Source: Epiperipatus broadwayi
Lineage: Eukaryota > Onychophora > Udeonychophora > Euonychophora > Peripatidae
DNA: 64,000 bases
Assembly (NCBI GenBank): GCA_028023455.1
Contig: JAQFVV010000001.1
Coordinates: forward strand, 25,037,401-25,101,400
Direction of reading: 5' to 3'
Notes under the pieces: generated by a model
Told to the model about the DNA's origin: nothing
Seen by the model: only the letters and a program-made list of their open reading frames with translations
Databases searched by the model: none
Made by a program: the position numbers and the translations under genes
In this document: piece by piece, positions 1 to 11,800 of the stretch
Numbering within the stretch: the first letter of the stretch is position 1
How the letters are laid out: every line of letters starts with the position of its first letter

Positions 1-672
1 TAACCTAAGACAATGATATCAAATATATAACTCATAAACTAATCAAAGGTAGAACTTTATCACCCCCCCCCTCTGTTGTTTATGAAAAAAGTATAATGGA
101 TAAAAAAAACATTTTAAAATCTCCCAACCTAGCAAGCGTCTGTAGTTTTTAAAGTAAAACAAAATAATTAATGAATTGGCACTCCCCTCTAATGGTGAGG
201 AGCTCAGCTAAAAATAATTATACTTGACAGGGTGGGAGTTTATTGATATATCATATTGGATTTTAAAATATATATCAGACATAAAATATTAAGAAAAGAG
301 TAGATTTGCTGCATCAAATTAAATTTAAATTAAATTATGAAGCTAATCTAAAATATTTATAAAATGAAATAGAGAGTCACATTAAGATCTTTAAAGATTT
401 ATAAAATTAGTAAGGAAACACAGGTTACAGAATTTATAAGACATTAAATATTAAATTCTTCAATATTTAAGAATTATTGAAGAGAAAATTTAAGAGTCTA
501 TGAGGTGGCATTTCAATGGTTTTACCTTCATTGGTAGTTTCTGACAAGTTGTGAAGTCCATATTTGACTGGCTCATTTTGAGCACAAATGTCCTTCCAAT
601 CATTTTGGAAGCATGTAGCAGATTTCCAGGTCAGTCTTTAAGGCATAGCACATCAGTTTATGGATGTTTAAT

Positions 673-970
673 GATAAAGCGGCATGTTGTCGGGAGCTGG
701 TTCAGGAATGGGAAAAGGTGCATCTTTCCCTACTACTCAGCGGTTATCATATTGAAATTTTGAGTGACGTGGATTCATTTGGCCGATGTCTTATAAATTT
801 AGGTACTCTTCTTGCTTGACTCAAATTGGGCCGTATTTATGATTCCTGATTATCTAAGGAATGCTTTCACACTCCATTACCCGAGGCTATAACAATACTG
901 CTTCAGAAGCTTTTAGATGAGAAATTCACCTTTTGTTCTGAAGATAGTACAAAACAATGCAATCGGGTTG
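673..970 (+). pseudogene. Eroded coding exon of an unidentified gene
   Basis: Reading from 673 gives about 99 codons of ordinary protein composition, broken only by two TGA codons at 817-819 and 847-849. The frame contains 'CCRELVQEWEKVHLSLLL', 'DSFGRCLINLGTLLA' and, after the second TGA, 'ECFHTPLPEAITILLQKLL'. This looks like helical repeat protein, but I do not recognise the family. It ends in a textbook donor, G|GTAAGT at 970/971, leaving phase 1. The next supported + strand exon (3175) begins with the two bases needed to complete that codon, so both probably belong to one gene. The same frame continues upstream to about 481 but has four more stops, so no start was assigned. Alternatives are a decayed duplicate of a host gene, or sequencing errors at the TGA codons. 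Confidence 0.45.
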
Positions 971-3174
971 GTAAGTTTCTAAAATGATTGTTCCAAATGT
1001 ATTTCTAGCTCAGAAATAGATTTTACTAAATGATAAATTTTTGTTAAGGAAATTGATTTGACTTTTTATAAGATTAATAATTTTAATAATACTAATGGAT
1101 TTTAGTTAAATATTTGGAATGTTTCTAGAAACTTCCAAGCTGATTGCATCATCCTGATTGCCATTACATAAATATGTATTTTAATATAATATTTTGAATA
1201 TAATTTTAAATATATAGTTTAATATAAAATACACTAATATAATTATTAGTTTATACACAATCCCCCATCACCTTTTATATATATATGTCCTTTGCACACA
1301 TATATGGCCTTTAATTACTAAATATTATTATTTATTTATTATTTAGTTAAAATATCTTAGGCATAGTTATTTTGAATGAAAATTAAAAGAAATTGGATTA
1401 TATAGGTGTGTATATAAGTGTATGAATGGGATTTGAATTTGGTTTGGTGGTGGGAGATTGGATAGGACTGTGAAGCTCAATCTGAATCTCAGATTGACCA
1501 TTTCAATACTATATATATATTTTCTCATTCTGCTTTAACAAAAACAAATTATCTGCTTGGAATATACAGGTAATGCCAATTCTATCTATTTTCATCTTTT
1601 TACTTCATAAATTTCTCAAGCAGTTCTTATAATGACATAAGAACCATTATTCAAAATTAACTTTTTTATTTTTATAAAAACACCATCAGTGAATTATCTA
1701 AAACATACCTTTCAATACATGCAAAGGTCTCACTAAACAATATCTTAGATTTTCCTAAAAATACTACTTCCTACTCAACATTAAATTCAAATCATTCAAA
1801 AAAGGAAAATTGCTCCCTTGTTATCCAACTAATCTGGAAAGGCAGTGGCGTTTAGCATCATAAAGATGCAAAATCCAATGAACTCTCATTATAATCATAG
1901 CATTTCTATCTTTTCTTTAATTAAAGTCAATATTAAAGACCTCAATAATCTTTTTTTCCCCTCTATAAATGATATTTTACAAATATTAATCATCATTTGC
2001 TCTATATTATCAAAATGAATATGGAATATTTCCTCAGGAATTTTCCTGTCTCCCACACACATTGCATATCATTGACATTGCTCACTGAAATATACAAACA
2101 ATAATCAACTTAATTGATAGCATATGGAGAACTTCTTTCCAACATAAGAATTACCACCTTCATTCCTTTCATACTCAAATTCAAAAGATGTTACTAATTT
2201 TTAACCCCACATCTCACAATTGTAAAACAATAAAAAAAATTTACGAATGTTAAAATGAGAGAACAAACCCATGCAATGGAATCTGGTCTCATTTATAATT
2301 CCTACAGTGATTTAACTTTTTTTTTTTTCATTTTTTAAATATTTTTTTTATTCATTAATGCAAACTCCAGATATTGATTATTCTTAAAAATATAATTAAT
2401 ATTTGATACATCATGTTATTTATATTATAAACTTCAATATATTTATTCATTTTTTTTTTTTTTCAGTAGATGTAAATTTTTGTATTCAATTTTATTATTG
2501 TCATAGATTTCCTAATATATTCAATTCATTAAGCATGACTTTAATGAACTAAGTATAAAAATTTATCTTACATCTCCTAATCAAATATAAATTTCAGGTC
2601 ATATTAAATAAAAACAATTTTTTTTTTAGCTCAGGATAAATTCTTTATATCTAAAAATTGTCAAATCTATAAATAAAAGTATCCAAATTTCTTTGATACA
2701 CAGTTTCAGTAAGAATATATATATATACACATCATTTTGCATTTACACAAATTTGATTATTTTCAAAGTAGATGCTATGAGTATAACAAGTATTGTTTGT
2801 TTTTAATTTTGTTAGCATATATATATACCATTATAATATAAATTATATTAAAGCAGTAGCAAACAAAAATAATTTGTTTCTATTAACATGATCAATTGCT
2901 ATCATTTGATCATATTATATGCTATCTAAGCAATATACGTGCTTTTGATGGGAAAAACACACCTATTATTATTTATAGATACAAAATTGTATATATATAT
3001 GTAAATAAGCAAAAACAATCTGAGCTAAAAAATAATGTTTTGTTTTTTAAAAAAAAAAACGCCAAGAAATATTTTATATTCTTCTTAATTGAAAAAATAG
3101 AAAATGTTTTTTAAATATAAATATACTGGTTATTTTTGATATGTTTTTTGCTAAAAATTTTTATTTTATTTTAG
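971..3174 (+). other. Probable intron of the unidentified gene
   Basis: The stretch lies between the GTAAGT donor at 971 and the TTTTAG acceptor ending at 3174. It holds AT-rich sequence with T and A runs and short TA tracts (for example 1276-1286, 2716-2729). I see no further exon or transposon here, but short exons could be missed. Confidence 0.35.
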
Positions 3175-3710
3175 ATAATGAACGATGGAACAAATGCCAA
3201 ATGTCTTTCATTCATCCATTAACTATGATTGTTGAAAATAGAACTGAAAGTAGCCAAAATCTTCCTAACCCCTCTTCATTTCCTAATCTCACATTTCTCA
3301 AAAAATTTTTAAAAGATGAACTTTGTCAAAATCAACTACCTAAACAAAATTTGGAATTATTGACCAGGAATTTTTCTTGCCAGTCTATGAAATTTTTAAC
3401 ACATGAAAAAAATTTTATAGATGAAATGAAAGAACATAGGATTACAGTAATTAAAGGAATTAATGAAAATCAATTTAGGCCACAAAAATCACAAATATCT
3501 GAATTCATCTTGTATTATCCTAAAGTTAATATTTTTTTATTAGAAGCAGAACATAAAAGATCAGAATCTTTGAATTGGTTAATTACTGTTTGTAGTGATA
3601 TTATTGAGCAAACATTCACCGACATGGTTGATGAAATTGCATTCATAGAAAAAATTTTATTAAAAAAGGCAGGTGTTTATCCATATAAATTATTTCAGGG
3701 ATTATATTGA
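3175..3710 (+). CDS. Terminal coding exon of an unidentified protein
   Basis: An open frame of about 178 codons runs from a pyrimidine-rich TTTTAG acceptor to TGA at 3708-3710. The frame is also open back to an ATG at 3141, but the acceptor and the phase match to the donor at 970 argue that 3175 is the exon edge. The protein is hydrophilic and partly helical. It has an asparagine/serine-rich start ('SSQNLPNPSSFPNLTFLKKF') and a C-terminal half with 'YYPKVNIFLLEAEHKRSESL' and 'NWLITVCSDIIEQTFTDMV'. No transposon signature, signal peptide or membrane segment is visible. AATAAA follows 65 bases after the stop. I do not recognise the family and assign no function. Codon use is normal for an AT-rich genome, and no internal stop occurs over 178 codons, which is unlikely by chance here. 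Confidence 0.6.
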
Positions 3711-3774
3711 TTCACTGTAACTTTGAAGTTCAAAGTATCTGTTGTTTTTTTTATTATTAATAATTATTTAAATT

Positions 3775-3780
3775 AATAAA
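3775..3780 (+). promoter_or_regulatory. Poly(A) signal AATAAA after the unidentified gene
   Basis: A canonical AATAAA lies 65 bases past the TGA at 3708. A T-rich stretch follows (3787-3797). It supports reading 3175-3710 as a last exon. Confidence 0.45.
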
Positions 3781-3789
3781 TTTAATATT

Positions 3790-5580
3790 TTTTTTATTAA
3801 TATAGTTTCATGAAGTGTGTATGTGTAAAATAAGTGATACCATGTTCATCAGAAATTTTTTATGATGCAGCAATAAAAAAAAGATATCATATAATAAAAA
3901 AAAAAAAAAATAGCTTATATATAAATATTAAAACAGATTTTCATGGGTAAAAAATATAAATACAGTTTCAAGATTCCTTCTATTTTCCATTACTTATATC
4001 TAATTATCACCAACTGTTTTTTAGTTATTTATATTACCAGATAGTTAATACGAGAGATTTGGTTGAAATACAAGAGCAGTAATAATCATTATCATGGAGA
4101 AATTCTGAAAACCTTATATAGGTGGTCTTTGATTTTCATACATTCTATTTTCGTACAATTCGCTATTTTGTATGAAAGGCTATAGAAAAAGACAGCATGT
4201 TATGAAACTTTTTATCAAAATAAGAAAAAGAAGAGTGCTATTCAACTATCTCTTGATAAATTTATAAAGAAAACACCAGATACTAATCAATAAAGTATTA
4301 TTTACGTATATGCTAAGACATCTTATTAAAAAAATAAATATTTTAAAAACACTTTTTGATATTTCTTTGCATTACTCTACTTTCTTACATATTTCAGGAA
4401 CCAATTACATATGAAAGTTAAGGACTGCCTATATATGTGTTATTTTCAATATTAACTAATTTAACTTTTTATTTAATTTTTTCTAGATATTTAGTATGAA
4501 ATTATACTAATCTTAATTTTTTAATACTAATATTATTTTGCAGTTTATATTTTAATTTAGTAATACTTTTAATTTCTCTATATAATTTTGTATTTTAATT
4601 TAATAAAATTGTTTTTTATTATTTTATATATATATATTGGAGTACGGTATATAAAATGCTAACTATTATTTGAAGTCTATATTATTATTATTATTATTGT
4701 ATTACTATGTTCATTTTAAACAAGATTTTAGAATTTTACTTTCTTTTAAGACTATTTTTAAAAGTTCAAATTTAAGTATTTTTAGTTGTATATTAAGTTT
4801 TCTGCCTGAAAGGCAATAGATAACTTAATAATGATAATACTTCATCATCTCTTGCTAATTATCTTTTTAATACAATATATTCTAACATATACAGTTTAAG
4901 TCGTCCATCACTTCATTAAAATGTAGGACTTTTTAAAATAATTTTTGTTTTGTTTTTGCACTATTTCTTCTTACATATTCTTGTACTATTTTGTTCTAAT
5001 ATATATAATCTATTTCATTGATTAAAAAAATACTTGATGAATTAGATTTTCATTTTGTTTTTTCTATTTAAGTATATACATACTTATATGTATAGCTGCA
5101 AAAAGGAATTTATTATTAATTGAAATTTTTTCATTCCTTATTGAAATTTTAAAAAGAATGAAGCACATTACATTCCTAATGTCGTGCCTTACATTCTTAT
5201 CATTATAGCTATTATGATCATATGATTATTCTCATAGTAAACAAACATGGATAGATTGTTTACCAATATACATCAATCAGCACGGTGAATTTTTTTGAAT
5301 TTTATCTCTGAATTTAAGATCAAGAAAACACATTATTTCATTTCAGCTGCCTATTAGTTCCTATTAGTTCTTATTTCAGACTATGATAGAGTTTTCTTGA
5401 AGATAGACTAAATGATATATGCATTTGGAATGCTGATTCTTTTTTATATTTCTAGTTATGATAAACAAAAATTAAGTTTGGGCTTTATTTTCTAGAAGGT
5501 GTAATGTTATCAGCTAAGATCTGAAGATAGATTTCTAAGACTCCTAATTACCGATCTAGACTACCATTCAATGATGACCA
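3790..5580. other. AT-rich non-coding stretch
   Basis: No supported gene or transposon. It contains poly-A and poly-T runs (around 3895-3910), short TA tracts near 4628 and an ATT run near 4683. Confidence 0.5.
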
Positions 5581-5589
5581 TTTTCTTAC

Positions 5590-6165
5590 AAATCATTTTC
5601 AAGCCAAGGAAGTTTGCTTGAATTAGAAGAGGACATTGTTGGACTTTGCAAGTTAAAAGAAAGGATATAGACTATAAAAACACAAATATTGGAAACATAA
5701 CAGACTAGAATTCAGTATAAATAAAAAGATGAAAGAACAATATTATGGAGATTGATAATATATCAGAAAAAATGGCAAGATTAGTTATTCATTTAATGAA
5801 AGATATCAAATGTAGATAATTGGAATTTATATCCCAATAAGTTTTAATTTTGATGAAAAGTTAGAAGATTTTAATTGAAAATGGATAGAATACTTTTGCT
5901 CAAACTAAACATTTTAAAATTATCATGAGAAATTTTAGTGTTAGAATTAGAAAATGATTGAAAGATGAAAGTGCTCTGAGTAAATTTTTTTATAGAGACA
6001 GAAATGAGAGAAGAGACATATAGAAGAAGAAACAAAACTATATATTATGAATTATTTCTTTGAGAAATATCCAAACAAAAATAAACACGGAATCAGTCAA
6101 ATGAAGATGCAACAGAATTGATTATATTTTGACTAACAAAAAATGTATTTAAAACTAATGTGTAT
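5590..6165 (+). pseudogene. RTE-like LINE, endonuclease domain (5' half of a split element)
   Basis: Interrupted reading frames match the apurinic-type endonuclease domain of RTE-like LINEs in the right order. An early 'LLELEEDIVGLCKL' block (expected 'DIIGLSE') is followed by 'FKIIMRNFSVRI' (expected 'IIMGDFNAKIG'), 'RNERRDI' and 'RIDYILTNKK', the conserved C-terminal endonuclease motif. The catalytic aspartate of GDFN is lost (RNFS) and several stops and frame changes occur, so it is inactive. The frame stops at the edge of the TIR transposon at 6174. The next LINE block, the start of the reverse transcriptase, resumes beyond it at 8858, so one element was split. The clade is inferred from these motifs only. 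Confidence 0.7.
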
Positions 6166-6173
6166 AATAGATT
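6166..6173 (+). repeat. 8-bp target site duplication, left copy
   Basis: AATAATT-like host sequence reading AATAGATT lies immediately outside the left TIR. It is identical to 8850-8857 beyond the right TIR. Confidence 0.85.
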
Positions 6174-6439
6174 GGTTGTCATCTGATCCTTCATGTCAGC
6201 CGCTAGAGGCGCGATTTCTAACCAAAAAACATTAATATAACGTTCCCGGGCTAGCGATTCTCTATTAATATTGACTTTTTTTTTGTTTGTTTACAAAGTT
6301 TACTTTCTTTCGTTTCTGAATTATTTTTCCCAAATAATATTTTTGACGATGGGATAATAATAGTTGCTTTTTTTTAATTTTTTTTTTTTACCAAAGGGTC
6401 TTTTTTGGTGTGTGTTCAAATAGTAATTTGTGTTTTTTT

Positions 6440-7990
6440 TAAAAATAGTATTACTGTTTTTGTAAAATTGGATTGCCAAAATTCGAGAACGGGTTTTTTT
6501 GATGGATCTTTAAATAATAATTTACGTTACTTTGATAGGTTTACATTTGATTGCCGACAACAATTATTGGGAGAAGTGTTGTTGTTTTTTTTTCACGTGT
6601 ATGTTTAAATAAAAATTAAAACCTTTACTTTTATCGGTTTACATTTGATTGACAACCGATTTGACTTCCTTTCATTTATAAATTATGGTTTTGGTTCTAC
6701 AAATAAATATTTTTGACAATGGGACAATAATAGTTGTTGTTTGTTTAATTTTTATTGACAAGAGCGGGTGTTTTTTTGGTGTAGATTCAAATAGTAATTT
6801 GGGTTATGTTTAAATAATAATTTGCGGTCTTACTTTGATTGGTTTACATTTGATTGCCGACACTAGTTATTGGGAGGGATGTTTTTTTTTGTGTGTACGA
6901 TTGTAGACAACAATTATTGGGAGAAGGGGTGTAACCATTTAAAGAATAGTAGTTTACGTTACTTTTAATAGTGGTGTATATTTGATTGCTGACAGTAATT
7001 AGTGAGAGGGGTGGGTGTTTTTGGGTGATGATTAAATACTAATTTACCTTCCTTTTATTTTACATTTGATTGCCGACAACAATTATTGGGAGCTAAAGAG
7101 GTTGTTTTTTTGTGTATGTTTAAATCAAAATTGAAGTTACTTTTATCAGTTATATTTGATTGACAACGATTTTGACTTTCTTTTTTTTTTCGTTTATAAA
7201 TTATGGTTTTGGTTTGCCCAAAACCTAATATTTTTGACAATGGGATAATAATAGTTGTTGTGGTTTTCTTTCATTTTTATTGACAAGAGCGGGTCTTTTT
7301 TTGGTGTATGTTCAAATAGTAATTTGGGTTACGTTTAAAAAATAATTGGTTTACCTTATTTTTAGTGCTTTACATTTGATTGCCAACAACAATTAGTGGG
7401 AGGGATGTTTTTGTTTACGATTAAAGAATAATTGTACGTTCCTTTTATTTTTTACATTTGATTGCCGACAACAATTATTGGGAGAAAGGGTTTTGCATTT
7501 TTTTTTGTTTTTGTTTGTGTGTATGTTTAAATCAAAATTTAAGTGACTTTTATCGGTTACCATTTGATTGAAAACCGATTTGACTTTTCTTTTTTTTTTT
7601 TTTCATTTATAAATTATTTAGGTTTTCCCAAATAATATTCAATTTGACAATGGGCCAATAATAGTCTAGGTTTCTTTAATTTTGATTGACAACAGCAGGT
7701 CTTTTTCAGTGTACGTTCAAATAGTAATTTGGGTTATGTTTAACTAATAATTTACTGTCTTACTTTGATTGGTTTACATTTGATTGCCGATGACAATTAG
7801 TGGGAGGGTTTTTTGTTTTTTTTCTATACGATTAAAGAATAATTGACATTCCTTTTATTTGACTGTTTGATTGCCGACGACAACAATTATTGGGAGAAGA
7901 GGGGTTTTTGGGTCTATGTTTAAATAAAAATTTGAGTTACTTCTTTTATTTTACATTTGATTGCCAATGACAACAATTATCGGGAGAAGA
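6440..7990. repeat. Degenerate tandem array inside the TIR transposon
   Basis: A motif close to TTTGATTGCCGACAACAATT followed by ATTGGGAG recurs at about 6550, 6850, 6905, 7070, 7377, 7460, 7785, 7870 and 7960. It alternates with blocks resembling AAATAGTAATTTGGGTTA and TATCGGTTTACATTTGATTG. Unit spacing varies, so this is a higher-order, diverged minisatellite. Confidence 0.75.
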
Positions 7991-8616
7991 AGGGATGTAC
8001 ATTTAAATAAAAATTGAAGTTACTTCTTTTATTTTTGACATTTGACGAAGACCATTTAGAATCCCTCAAACAAGCTTGCCTTTTACGAAGTGAACATTTC
8101 CGTCGGCAGATGTTTTTGGATCTCAAATCTGCATATATTTGCCGCACAATCCAATCTTTTCTTTCAGCAGTAGGATGTTTTTTTCTTTTTTTATGCTGTA
8201 GAACTATTCCAGCACCGGCTTCCGTGTCTGGCAATTCCCATCTTTTCAAGTTTTCTGTTGTGGGAATTAGCCATACTTTTTGTCTCGGAAAATTTCTCGC
8301 TAAAACGTGACTCAAAGCGTGATTTTTAAAATTTTACGCTACCCCACCCTAATCGAATATTTAGGAGGAATACAAATTTATGAGGAACAATCACTACTGT
8401 TAAAATTGATAAAATGTAACAGTACATCAATTCGTCTTAAAAAAAAAGACACCAATGAAAATTTAAATAATTTTGACACGATCACATTAACACACCCTAG
8501 TACGATATTGTTACATAAAATACATAACGCAGCATTACAATATAGTGTGTGACACAAGCAACTACGGCATTTTCCTCTGCTTTTAGCATCGGAAAAAGCC
8601 ACACCATTAGCCGTTA

Positions 8617-8760
8617 AACCGAGTTAACACTCTTTCTAGATTTTGTCGTAGAAAGAAGACTGAACTCCGAGTTAACACTCTACCTTTTAGCGTAGAAAGT
8701 AGACTTAACTCTGAGTTAACAATTTTTCTAGGATTTATTTTAGAAAGAATACTTAAAGGC
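8617..8760. repeat. Three-copy subterminal repeat of the TIR transposon
   Basis: Three units of about 45-50 bases each carry GAGTTAAC(A) near the start and a TCTA/TAGAAAG palindromic core. They lie just inside the right TIR, where transposases commonly bind subterminal repeats. The left end has no obvious equivalent. Confidence 0.6.
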
Positions 8761-8849
8761 TTGGATGCGGCCGCGGAAGCGGCATATTTCTAGAAATTTA
8801 GCTAGAAATAGCATCTCTAGCGGCTGACACGAAGGATCAGATGACAACC

Positions 8850-8857
8850 AATAGATT
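8850..8857 (+). repeat. 8-bp target site duplication, right copy
   Basis: AATAGATT directly follows the right TIR and matches 6166-6173. Confidence 0.85.
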
Positions 8858-9535
8858 AAACATAGAAAGTTGTCATTGAATAATCAAATATAAGATACAC
8901 GTGTTAAGGTAAAATTAGGGAGCAAAAAAGCTATTTAAAAAAATATTAAAATTTGAACTTTCAGAAATATTTCATGAATCTAAACTAGAACTTATAATTA
9001 ATAACAATTTTAAAAGTCTTGAAAAAAATCATTAAAAAGATTACTGATAACTAAGAACAATTATACAGTTATCTGATGCAAAAAACATCAACGCATCTTT
9101 GAATTTTCAATTGAGTTTATGAAAAAAGAAATATTAAATATTTAAAAATGATCCATTTAAAAGAATTAAATATCAGGAGTTTGTAAAATGGTATGAAAGA
9201 GTTAATGATGACACATTGAAATATATCAAGAAAGTGCAAGAAAAATTATAAAAGAAAACAAGTCTCAAAAACAAACATCTTGATAGTAGAATGAAAATTG
9301 TTTCATCAGTGGTAAGGAAAAATGTTACTGTTATTAAAACAATAATATCATGACGTGTGAAAGAATTCTACAAAGAACTATATAGTTATAAAGAACAAGA
9401 AAACAGTAGTCTTTACAATTAAGACATTTTTAGATATTCCAAGTATTTTAAATGAAAAAGGGAGGCTTGAAGTTAAATCTATGAAGAATGGAAAAGCTAT
9501 AGAAAATGATGATTGTTAGTTAAGCTCTATAACAT
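8858..9535 (+). pseudogene. RTE-like LINE continued: linker and start of reverse transcriptase
   Basis: This continues the LINE interrupted at 6173. After an eroded linker, the frame near 9425 reads 'DIPSILNEKGRLEVKSMKNG', followed by 'KAIENDD'. That matches the entry to LINE reverse transcriptases, where the usual form is '...AIKELKNGKAPGPDGI'. Stops and frame changes are frequent. The element is lost after about 9535, where A-rich low-complexity sequence begins. Confidence 0.6.
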
Positions 9536-9539
9536 GTTT

Positions 9540-10150
9540 AAATAATAAAGATATTAAACAATTGAAAAAAAAAGTAATAATATTTAAGAAAAATGAAAAC
9601 AAAAACATAACTTGCAGATCTATCAATATTCCAGTAGTTGTATAAAATAACTATTATAATAGAGATAACAAATGTTTTGTACATAGCCCATACACTAAAA
9701 AGCATAAAAATATTTTTTTCTTCAATCATAATTAGGGTTTTTAGATTTAACTTGAAATAAGAGCATGGGCGTATGTGTCTAGAAATAGGGTTTGTCTTAA
9801 TTACTATTTGGACCCCCCCCCCATGTTTTTATTTAAAAAGTTGAATGTAAAAACACCAACTGTAGTTAAAGAAAAAAAAAATTTTTTTTTTTTTTAATGC
9901 ATGGTCAATAAAAGCATTTAATATATATAAAAAAATTATTATTTTTAACTTTTTAGTCTTCAGAATTTTGTAACCATCTTTTTCTTAAAAAATTCATCTA
10001 TATATTAATTCAAATTTGCTAAATTATCTATAAAATATTCTAAAATCTTTTAAAAAAAAGTATTTATTATTAGAAAAATTGTTCATATTGATATTTTAAA
10101 ATTCCAAAAAATTAGAATGTTTAAAATGTGAATGTTTTTTTGACATTTGC
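9540..10150. other. Low-complexity AT-rich stretch
   Basis: Poly-C tract (about 9811-9820), adjacent poly-A and poly-T runs (9871-9896) and TA-rich DNA. No gene seen. Confidence 0.5.
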
Positions 10151-10154
10151 TTCT

Positions 10155-10635
10155 TTTATTTGATATATATTAATTTATTTCTCATTTTATGTATTTAAAC
10201 AAAATTTAATATTAATGTTTTGGTCCATCATAATTTAAGGTGTGAAAGACTTATTTTTTTAGTCACTTATACATTATTAATTAAACATTCTAAATACGAT
10301 ATATACATAAGAGGTATACATTTTAACTTAAGAAATATTTAATGCTATATATATATTTAGTGATATATCAACTATAAATGTCCAATCAATTTAAAGTATA
10401 ATATACTTTTAGATTTTCATTTTATTTTTTTGATTTCATATTTGTTTTATTTGATATGTATTAATTTATTTCTCATTGTATATATTTAAACAAAATTTAA
10501 TGTTAACACTTTAGTCCATAAGTTAAGGTATGAAAGTCTATTACATATTTTTAGTCAATTATATACACATATATTATTATGTAAACATACTAAATATGAT
10601 ATATACATAAGGAATATACATTTTAACTTATAGCA
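10155..10635. repeat. Two diverged direct copies of an AT-rich repeat
   Basis: Two units (about 10155-10335 and 10445-10635) share TTAATTTATTTCTCATT, TATTTAAACAAAATTTAAT, a GGTCCATCA/AGTCCATAA block and ATATATACATAAG followed by TATACATTTTAACTTA. The same terminal block recurs inverted at about 11195-11240. Confidence 0.7.
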
Positions 10636-10659
10636 GAAATATCTGATGATATCTATCAA

Positions 10660-11045
10660 CTTAATAATAGAAGAGAAATACAGAGTCTTCAGATCAAATC
10701 AAAGAAGTTTGGAGAGATGCATGTTAGGAGTAACAAGAAGAGATCGAAAATGCAATATATGGATAAGAGAACAAACATGTTATTGACCTCATTGAAAAAA
10801 TTAAAAGACTGAAGTGGAGTTGGGCTAGACATATTGCTAGAAGAGATGATAATAGATGGACAATTGAAATCTTAAACTGGATTCCAAGAGATTATAAAAG
10901 ACCCAGAAAGAGACCACATGTGAGATGGATGGATGAAATAAGAAAGTGTGCAGGGGTGATATGGATAAGAGAAGCTAAAGATCAGAGAAGATTGTTTGAT
11001 CTTGGAGAGATTTTTATCCTGCAGTGGATTGATAATGGTTGATGA
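10660..11045 (+). pseudogene. RTE-like LINE 3' fragment
   Basis: A frame broken by one stop near its start reads 'KRLKWSWARHIARRDDNRW', 'ILNWIPRDYKRPRKRPHVRW', 'DEIRKCAGVIWIREAKDQRR' and 'DLGEIFILQW'. This is the C-terminal tail seen after the reverse transcriptase of RTE-like LINEs (GHIARM...RW...RP.RGRP..RW.D.I). It ends at 11040-11042 with TGA and a GATGAT run, as expected for a short-tailed LINE 3' end. Only this tail is present, so it is a 5'-truncated insertion. The sequences on each side (…TATCAACT… near 10670 and 11050) belong to the same AT-rich repeat, so the LINE probably inserted into it. Confidence 0.75.
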
Positions 11046-11195
11046 TGATATATCAACTATAAGGGTCCAATCAGTTTAAAGTATGATATAGTTTTACGTC
11101 TTTGTTTTCATTGGCAGATAAATGAAAATGTAAAACTATATTGTACTTTAAAATGATTGGACTTATAGTTAATATATATATCACTAGATATTTCT
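11046..11195. repeat. Hairpin-forming repeat (MITE-like)
   Basis: The left arm (about 11047-11110: ATATCAACTATAAG, TCCAATCA, TATAGTTTTAC) is repeated inverted in 11125-11190. A related single copy lies at 10355-10430. No terminal duplication was resolved. Confidence 0.6.
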
Positions 11196-11800
11196 GCTAT
11201 AAGTTAAAATGTAAACCCCTTATGTATATATATTTAGCATGTGTACATAATAATATGAACATATAAGTGCAGTATTACTTGGTTATATATCAGATTTCAA
11301 GCAATTTGACTGAATTTAAATATATTAAACTTCAATTTTAAAATTTCATTCTAACTTGAAAAAGATTAAAATTTAATAAACAAACAAACAAACAAAACAG
11401 TTTTCCAACTTCAATAAATGCATTTAAAAATAGGTAGAAATGATCTGTAGATAACATTAAATTCAAGCTAATTAAAAAAATAAGCTGGATTTAAAAGCAC
11501 AATATATCATATTCAAGTATTTAACAGTAGTTATAGAAAGGATTAATGATTCTGAATTGTCATTTTGCATTACAATTTAGTTTATGAAAAAAAAAATTGA
11601 ATGTATAAACATTTCTTGATTGATTAAAATTTTGAACATTAAAATATAGACTCAAAATATTACCAAATTCTGAAGAATATTGTATTAAGAAGATTAATAT
11701 TGATAAGAAGTTTGATGGGATGATTCCATCTGCCCTATATTTTTTACAACAGTTTTACTAATATGTCATGCATTAGAACGTGAAGCTAAATAAATAAAGA
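11195..11800. other. AT-rich DNA with AT-repeat remnants
   Basis: It includes the inverted copy of the 10155-10635 terminal block near 11200 and a short (CAAA)n run near 11382. No coding signal was recognised before the LINE block that follows. Confidence 0.4.

Larger units (their letters stand above)
6174..8849. mobile_element. Non-autonomous TIR DNA transposon, 2.68 kb
   Basis: The ends are inverted repeats starting GGTTGTCATCTGATCCTTC. The first 35 bases match with one mismatch, and weaker similarity continues to about 50 bases. The flanks carry a perfect 8-bp duplication, AATAGATT. Eight-base duplications occur in hAT, P, Merlin and a few other superfamilies; the TIR start does not decide between them for me. 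No transposase is recognisable: the longest frames (about 8014-8310, both strands) are short and lack a DDE pattern. The interior is T-rich and built largely from degenerate tandem copies (6440-7990) plus a second array near the right end. The element sits inside an RTE-like LINE, so it is younger than that LINE. Confidence 0.85.

Noticed and set aside
7977-8315. Overlapping frames on both strands (112 and 98 codons) in the TIR element, first considered a transposase fragment
   Set aside because: Neither frame shows a DDE-like pattern, zinc finger or known block; both arise from the same balanced-composition patch and overlap each other.
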